A DNA stretch of 49,063 bases from Lachnospira sp. UBA2821. GTDB lineage: Bacteria > Bacillota > Clostridia > Lachnospirales > Lachnospiraceae. Position 1 is the stretch's first letter. Each line of letters starts with the position of its first letter. Where the stretch lies: NCBI GenBank assembly GCA_002351535.1, contig DEGR01000065.1, positions 1 through 49,063 on the forward strand, given 5' to 3'. Both the position numbers and the translations under genes were made by a program. The notes under the pieces were generated by a model, which saw nothing but the letters and a program-made list of their open reading frames with translations, ran no database searches and was not told the origin of the DNA. Below, in pieces: positions 45,938 through 49,063 of the stretch.

Positions 45938-45966
45938 TTAATATACATTTAATAAAACAGTAATTA

Positions 45967-46007
45967 AATGGTGTCAGATAGCTGAATGCTGTTTGACACC
46001 ATTTTAG
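45967..46007 (+). terminator. Terminator after glyS
   Basis: A 10-bp perfect stem AATGGTGTCA/TGACACCATT (45967-45976 with 45994-46003) with an inner AGC/GCT pairing is followed by a short TTTT. The weak T run makes termination probably incomplete. Confidence 0.7.
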
Positions 46008-46029
46008 TATAAAAGAAATGGAGTTAAGT

Positions 46030-47079
46030 ATGGATAATGCAAAACCATTACTATGGATAGTTATTCCGTGTTACAATGAGGAAGATGTCCTGCCGATAAC
46101 GGCACCGGTATTTTTAGATAAATTAAATGAACTGGCTACTAAAGATATGATAAGTATGAACAGCAGAATACTGTTTGTTGATGATGGCTCAAAAGATTCT
46201 ACATGGAAAATAATAAATGACCTTACTGATTCGGATGAACATTTTCTGGGGATAAGGCAGAGCAGAAACAGGGGGCATCAGAATGCGGTAGTCGCCGGAC
46301 TTATGGAAGCTAAAGATAATTGTGATATTACGATATCTATCGACTGCGACGGACAGGATGATATAAATGCGATGAATGATATGGTAACAGAGTATCTGAA
46401 TGGTTATGAAATAGTGTACGGGGTTCGTTCAAAAAGGGATACAGATACATTTTTTAAGCGGGTTACGGCACAGGGATTTTATAAACTGATGAACAGTATG
46501 GGAGCAGAAGTTATATATAATCATGCTGATTACAGACTTGTAAGTTCAATGGTATTGCAGCATTTTGCGGATTTTGAGGAAGTGAATATATTCTTACGGG
46601 GTATGTTCCCTCTGGTAGGTTTTAGAAGTACTTCTGTATATTATGAAAGAAATGAGAGAATAGCAGGAGAGAGCCATTATCCATTGCGGAAAATGCTTGC
46701 ACTTGCATTTGATGGGATAACGAGCATGTCCGTAAAACCTGTAAATTTTATTACAGGTTTTGGTGCAATAGTAGGGATATTTGGCGTAATCGGAGTTATA
46801 TGGGCGGTAATTGAATCGATAACGGGACATACAGTTGCAGGCTGGGCATCACTCGTGTGCATAATATGTGTTCTCGGAGGAATTCAGTTAGTAAGTCTTG
46901 GAATAATAGGCGGGTATGTCGGCAAAACATATATGGAGGCAAAGCACAGACCAAGGTACATAATAAGCGAAAGAACGTGGGTGCATACAAGAAGGATATA
47001 TATCGAGGAAAAAAATGCTATTACAGAAGATGAATCCAATAATAGAGAAAATAGAAAAGATACCGGAGAACAGAAGTGA
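46030..47079 (+). CDS. GtrB-like family 2 glycosyltransferase
   Basis: This 349-residue protein resembles dolichol-phosphate mannose synthase and bactoprenol glucosyltransferases (GtrB, ArnC). It has WIVIPCYNEEDVLP, FVDDGSKDST, QSRNRGHQNAVVAGL and IDCDGQDD, then two membrane helices (about 235-258 and 265-295) and a basic cytosolic tail. It should load a sugar on a lipid carrier at the inner face of the membrane. GGAG with a 6-nt spacer favours ATG 46030 over the in-frame ATG at 46018. The membrane protein encoded next may use the lipid-linked sugar outside. The donor sugar is unknown. Confidence 0.88.
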   Translation: MDNAKPLLWIVIPCYNEEDVLPITAPVFLDKLNELATKDMISMNSRILFVDDGSKDSTWKIINDLTDSDEHFLGIRQSRNRGHQNAVVAGLMEAKDNCDITISIDCDGQDDINAMNDMVTEYLNGYEIVYGVRSKRDTDTFFKRVTAQGFYKLMNSMGAEVIYNHADYRLVSSMVLQHFADFEEVNIFLRGMFPLVGFRSTSVYYERNERIAGESHYPLRKMLALAFDGITSMSVKPVNFITGFGAIVGIFGVIGVIWAVIESITGHTVAGWASLVCIICVLGGIQLVSLGIIGGYVGKTYMEAKHRPRYIISERTWVHTRRIYIEEKNAITEDESNNRENRKDTGEQK

Positions 47080-47096
47080 ACGAGGGGGATGAATAG

Positions 47097-48608
47097 TTGC
47101 AGACACAGAAAACTAACAAAAATAATAAAATATTATGGATTGCAGTATATTTACTTATATTTGCAGGGATGTTTATATTTTTCGGATATACACATAAACT
47201 TATAGTATTTGATTCAGATGACTGGCTTTTTGCATCGTTTACACGGTCGGCATTACCGGAATGGAAAAGCTGGAATCCGACAAGAATATTGCCGGAAACA
47301 TTTATGTCATTTTGTGCAGGAATCGGGGCACATTATATTTATCCTTTTACACATGATTACATAGGAGCAATGGCGTTTGTATTCGCATTTGTTTTAAGTG
47401 TATTGATAACGCTGTATTTCAGATATATGGTAAAGTATACAATACATAAAATGAAACTTACGGATTTTGAAATGCTATGTGTATTAGCAACATCTATATT
47501 ACTTCATTTTGTAATATATAAACGATTCGACAGTTCCAATATGCATATGTTTTCAGAGGCAAATGTAACATGTATATTTTTTTACACAATACCTGCAATT
47601 GTAAATGTAATAACGGTGCTTTCATTTGCGGTTATTGGAGAAATTAATTTCTTCAAAAAGGGCAGCAGTACTGTTACAAGGGCATTTCTATTATTAATGG
47701 TATATCTTTCAATCAATTCAAACATGTTTCAAAGTATAATTCTTATATCATATGTCGGAATGTATCTGTTATTACAGTTATTGAAAATAATGAGAAAACG
47801 TAAAAGTGTAAAGTTATCACTTGCACTGTTATTAAGGAAAAATGTATCAGCATTTATAATAATTGTATGCTGGTGTGTATCGCTTGTATATGAGGCAGGT
47901 GGAGGAAGAGCAGATGATGCGGCATCAACAGGAATAATTGCAAATCTGGGGAAGAGTATCAGCAATTATTTTGATATATTCTTTGTTATGATGAACAGGA
48001 CTTATATTCTCGTTACAGGAGTATTTATTCTGATGGCTTTTGGCATATTTATATTTACAAAGAATAAACGGGAATGGGAAAAGAAATATGCAAAAATGCT
48101 GATATATTGTACAGGGACAATTATTATTACGTCAGTTTATCTCATACTGCTGACAGCAAAAACGAATCCTGATTACCTGAAAAGAAGTGGAGTTATATTT
48201 GGAATTACTTTTTATATAATGATTATTGGAGTGATTTCAATGGCATATGTATTTAAACGTACAAGAAAAGTAATAGTGGTAATGCCGCTGGTTATATTTA
48301 TATTATTGAATAAGACTATATATATATCAGGAACATTTACAGTTATTAATTCAGCTGGATATTACGAAAATAAATGTAAAGAGATAGATGAATATATTAT
48401 TGGAAAGGTGACAGAGGCTGATAAAAAAGGTAAGACAGAAGTTACGGTAAAGATTCCAAAGTATAAGACAGAAGACAACTGGCCTGTTGCGTGTTACGGT
48501 AATAACTTTATGGCCGACACACTGTACAGACATGGTGTAACGACAAGAAGAATGGCTATATATATGGAGCCGGATAAAGCAATTAATAAAAAATTTGGAA
48601 TTGACTAA
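47097..48608 (+). CDS. Polytopic membrane protein, possible GT-C glycosyltransferase
   Basis: This 503-residue protein has about eleven hydrophobic helices and resembles the DUF6056/GtrC type of membrane protein. The first extracellular loop has an acidic FDSDDWLFASF motif, the site where lipid-sugar transferases keep catalytic aspartates, followed by WNPTRILPETF. It follows the GtrB-like gene by 17 nt, so I infer that it moves the sugar from the lipid carrier to a surface polymer. The start is TTG at 47097, with GAGGGGG 8 nt upstream. I do not recognise the exact family and no homologue function is claimed. Confidence 0.65.
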   Translation: MQTQKTNKNNKILWIAVYLLIFAGMFIFFGYTHKLIVFDSDDWLFASFTRSALPEWKSWNPTRILPETFMSFCAGIGAHYIYPFTHDYIGAMAFVFAFVLSVLITLYFRYMVKYTIHKMKLTDFEMLCVLATSILLHFVIYKRFDSSNMHMFSEANVTCIFFYTIPAIVNVITVLSFAVIGEINFFKKGSSTVTRAFLLLMVYLSINSNMFQSIILISYVGMYLLLQLLKIMRKRKSVKLSLALLLRKNVSAFIIIVCWCVSLVYEAGGGRADDAASTGIIANLGKSISNYFDIFFVMMNRTYILVTGVFILMAFGIFIFTKNKREWEKKYAKMLIYCTGTIIITSVYLILLTAKTNPDYLKRSGVIFGITFYIMIIGVISMAYVFKRTRKVIVVMPLVIFILLNKTIYISGTFTVINSAGYYENKCKEIDEYIIGKVTEADKKGKTEVTVKIPKYKTEDNWPVACYGNNFMADTLYRHGVTTRRMAIYMEPDKAINKKFGID

Positions 48609-48629
48609 TTCATGGTCACTTGTTATAAT
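48601..48629 (+). promoter_or_regulatory. ppdK promoter overlapping the preceding stop codon
   Basis: TTGACT at 48601-48606 and a perfect TATAAT at 48624-48629 are 17 nt apart, with an extended -10 TG at 48621-48622. The -35 element is inside the last codons of the membrane protein gene. The leader of about 105 nt holds a small hairpin TATAAGG/CCTTATA (48689-48706). Confidence 0.75.
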
Positions 48630-48740
48630 TGCAGTGTAGCTTGATAAGTGCGGTTTTTTTGCGTGCTTAAAGATACATTTTATATGATTATAAGGGTTTC
48701 CTTATACAATAAAAGAACTAATATTTAGGAGGAATTGCAA

Positions 48741-49063
48741 ATGGCAAACAAATGGGTATACCTGTTTAGCGAAGGTAATGCAAACATGCGTGAACTTCTT
48801 GGTGGTAAAGGTGCTAACTTAGCTGAGATGACAAACATTGGTCTTCCGGTACCACAGGGATTCACAATTACAACAGAAGCTTGTACTCAGTACTATGAGG
48901 ATGGAAGAGAAATCAACGATGAAATCCAGTCACAGATTAACGAGTACATCGTTAAGATGGAAGAGATTACAGGAAAGAAATTCGGAGATAAAGAGAATCC
49001 ACTTCTTGTTTCTGTTCGTTCAGGAGCTAGAGCTTCAATGCCTGGTATGATGGATACAATCCT
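48741..49063 (+). CDS. ppdK: Pyruvate phosphate dikinase, N-terminal part (cut by window end)
   Basis: The first 107 codons start MANKWVYLFSEGNANM and continue through LLGGKGANLAEMTNIGLPVP and VSVRSGARASMPGMMDT, the conserved nucleotide-binding entry of pyruvate phosphate dikinase. The enzyme interconverts pyruvate, ATP and phosphate with phosphoenolpyruvate, AMP and pyrophosphate, and in gut Clostridia it often replaces or backs up pyruvate kinase. AGGAGG (48727-48732) lies 8 nt before the ATG. The gene runs off the right edge with no stop in the window. Codon bias is like glgP, suggesting high expression. Confidence 0.95.
   Translation, partial: MANKWVYLFSEGNANMRELLGGKGANLAEMTNIGLPVPQGFTITTEACTQYYEDGREINDEIQSQINEYIVKMEEITGKKFGDKENPLLVSVRSGARASMPGMMDTI

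Overview
The window is AT-rich, gene-dense DNA from a low-GC Gram-positive anaerobe, most likely a Lachnospiraceae-type gut Clostridium. The evidence is the strong GGAG-type ribosome sites, the mix of ATG, GTG and TTG starts, the gene order era-recO-lipoprotein-glyS, the single-chain Clostridia-type PurL, the secreted starch enzymes, an ECF vitamin transporter and pyruvate phosphate dikinase. Genus and species are inferred from gene content only and are not proven. I see no rRNA, tRNA, CRISPR array, phage or transposase gene.

1-2422: the terminator of an off-window gene, then a TPR-like diguanylate cyclase and a HAD hydrolase. 2445-12986 is a starch and glycogen block: a secreted multidomain type I pullulanase, a cytoplasmic paralogue of it, a convergent LacI-family repressor, and a divergent malQ-glgP pair. 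Two TTTCGAAA palindromes exactly 10 bp apart lie between the lacI and malQ promoters and are a good operator candidate. 13060-15785 holds the TldE and TldD protease genes on the minus strand.

15911-26535 is a run of plus-strand genes. A membrane-anchored protein with squalene-cyclase-like repeats and a separate DUF4430 protein correspond to the alpha and beta halves of animal transcobalamin or intrinsic factor. They are followed by EcfT, a fused double-ATPase EcfA and an S component. I infer a corrinoid uptake system. A cardiolipin synthase and a giant 2-hydroxyacyl-CoA dehydratase activase-type protein follow. 26540-30300 carries a lipoprotein alpha-amylase under its own promoter, an Mrp-type Fe-S carrier and signal peptidase I.

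30305-35115 is the most striking region. A near-perfect extended promoter is bracketed by two LexA (SOS) boxes. It drives a radical SAM protein (TIGR03916-like) and its usual partner (TIGR03915/DUF4130-like), and is followed by a Cas4-like nuclease fused to an XPD/DinG Fe-S helicase. This looks like a DNA-damage-inducible repair module of unknown chemistry. The helicase gene is preceded by a hairpin-rich repeat whose end carries a ready-made ribosome site. Related copies of that end sit before lepB and tldD, with partial copies before ecfT and a small ORF.

35121-49063 is mostly housekeeping: purL, an M16C peptidase, era, recO, a lipoprotein, glyS, a GtrB-like glycosyltransferase with a polytopic membrane partner, and the first part of ppdK, cut by the window edge.

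For several genes the start chosen here lies downstream of the longest ORF, because an in-frame ATGGAG contains the Shine-Dalgarno sequence of the real start.
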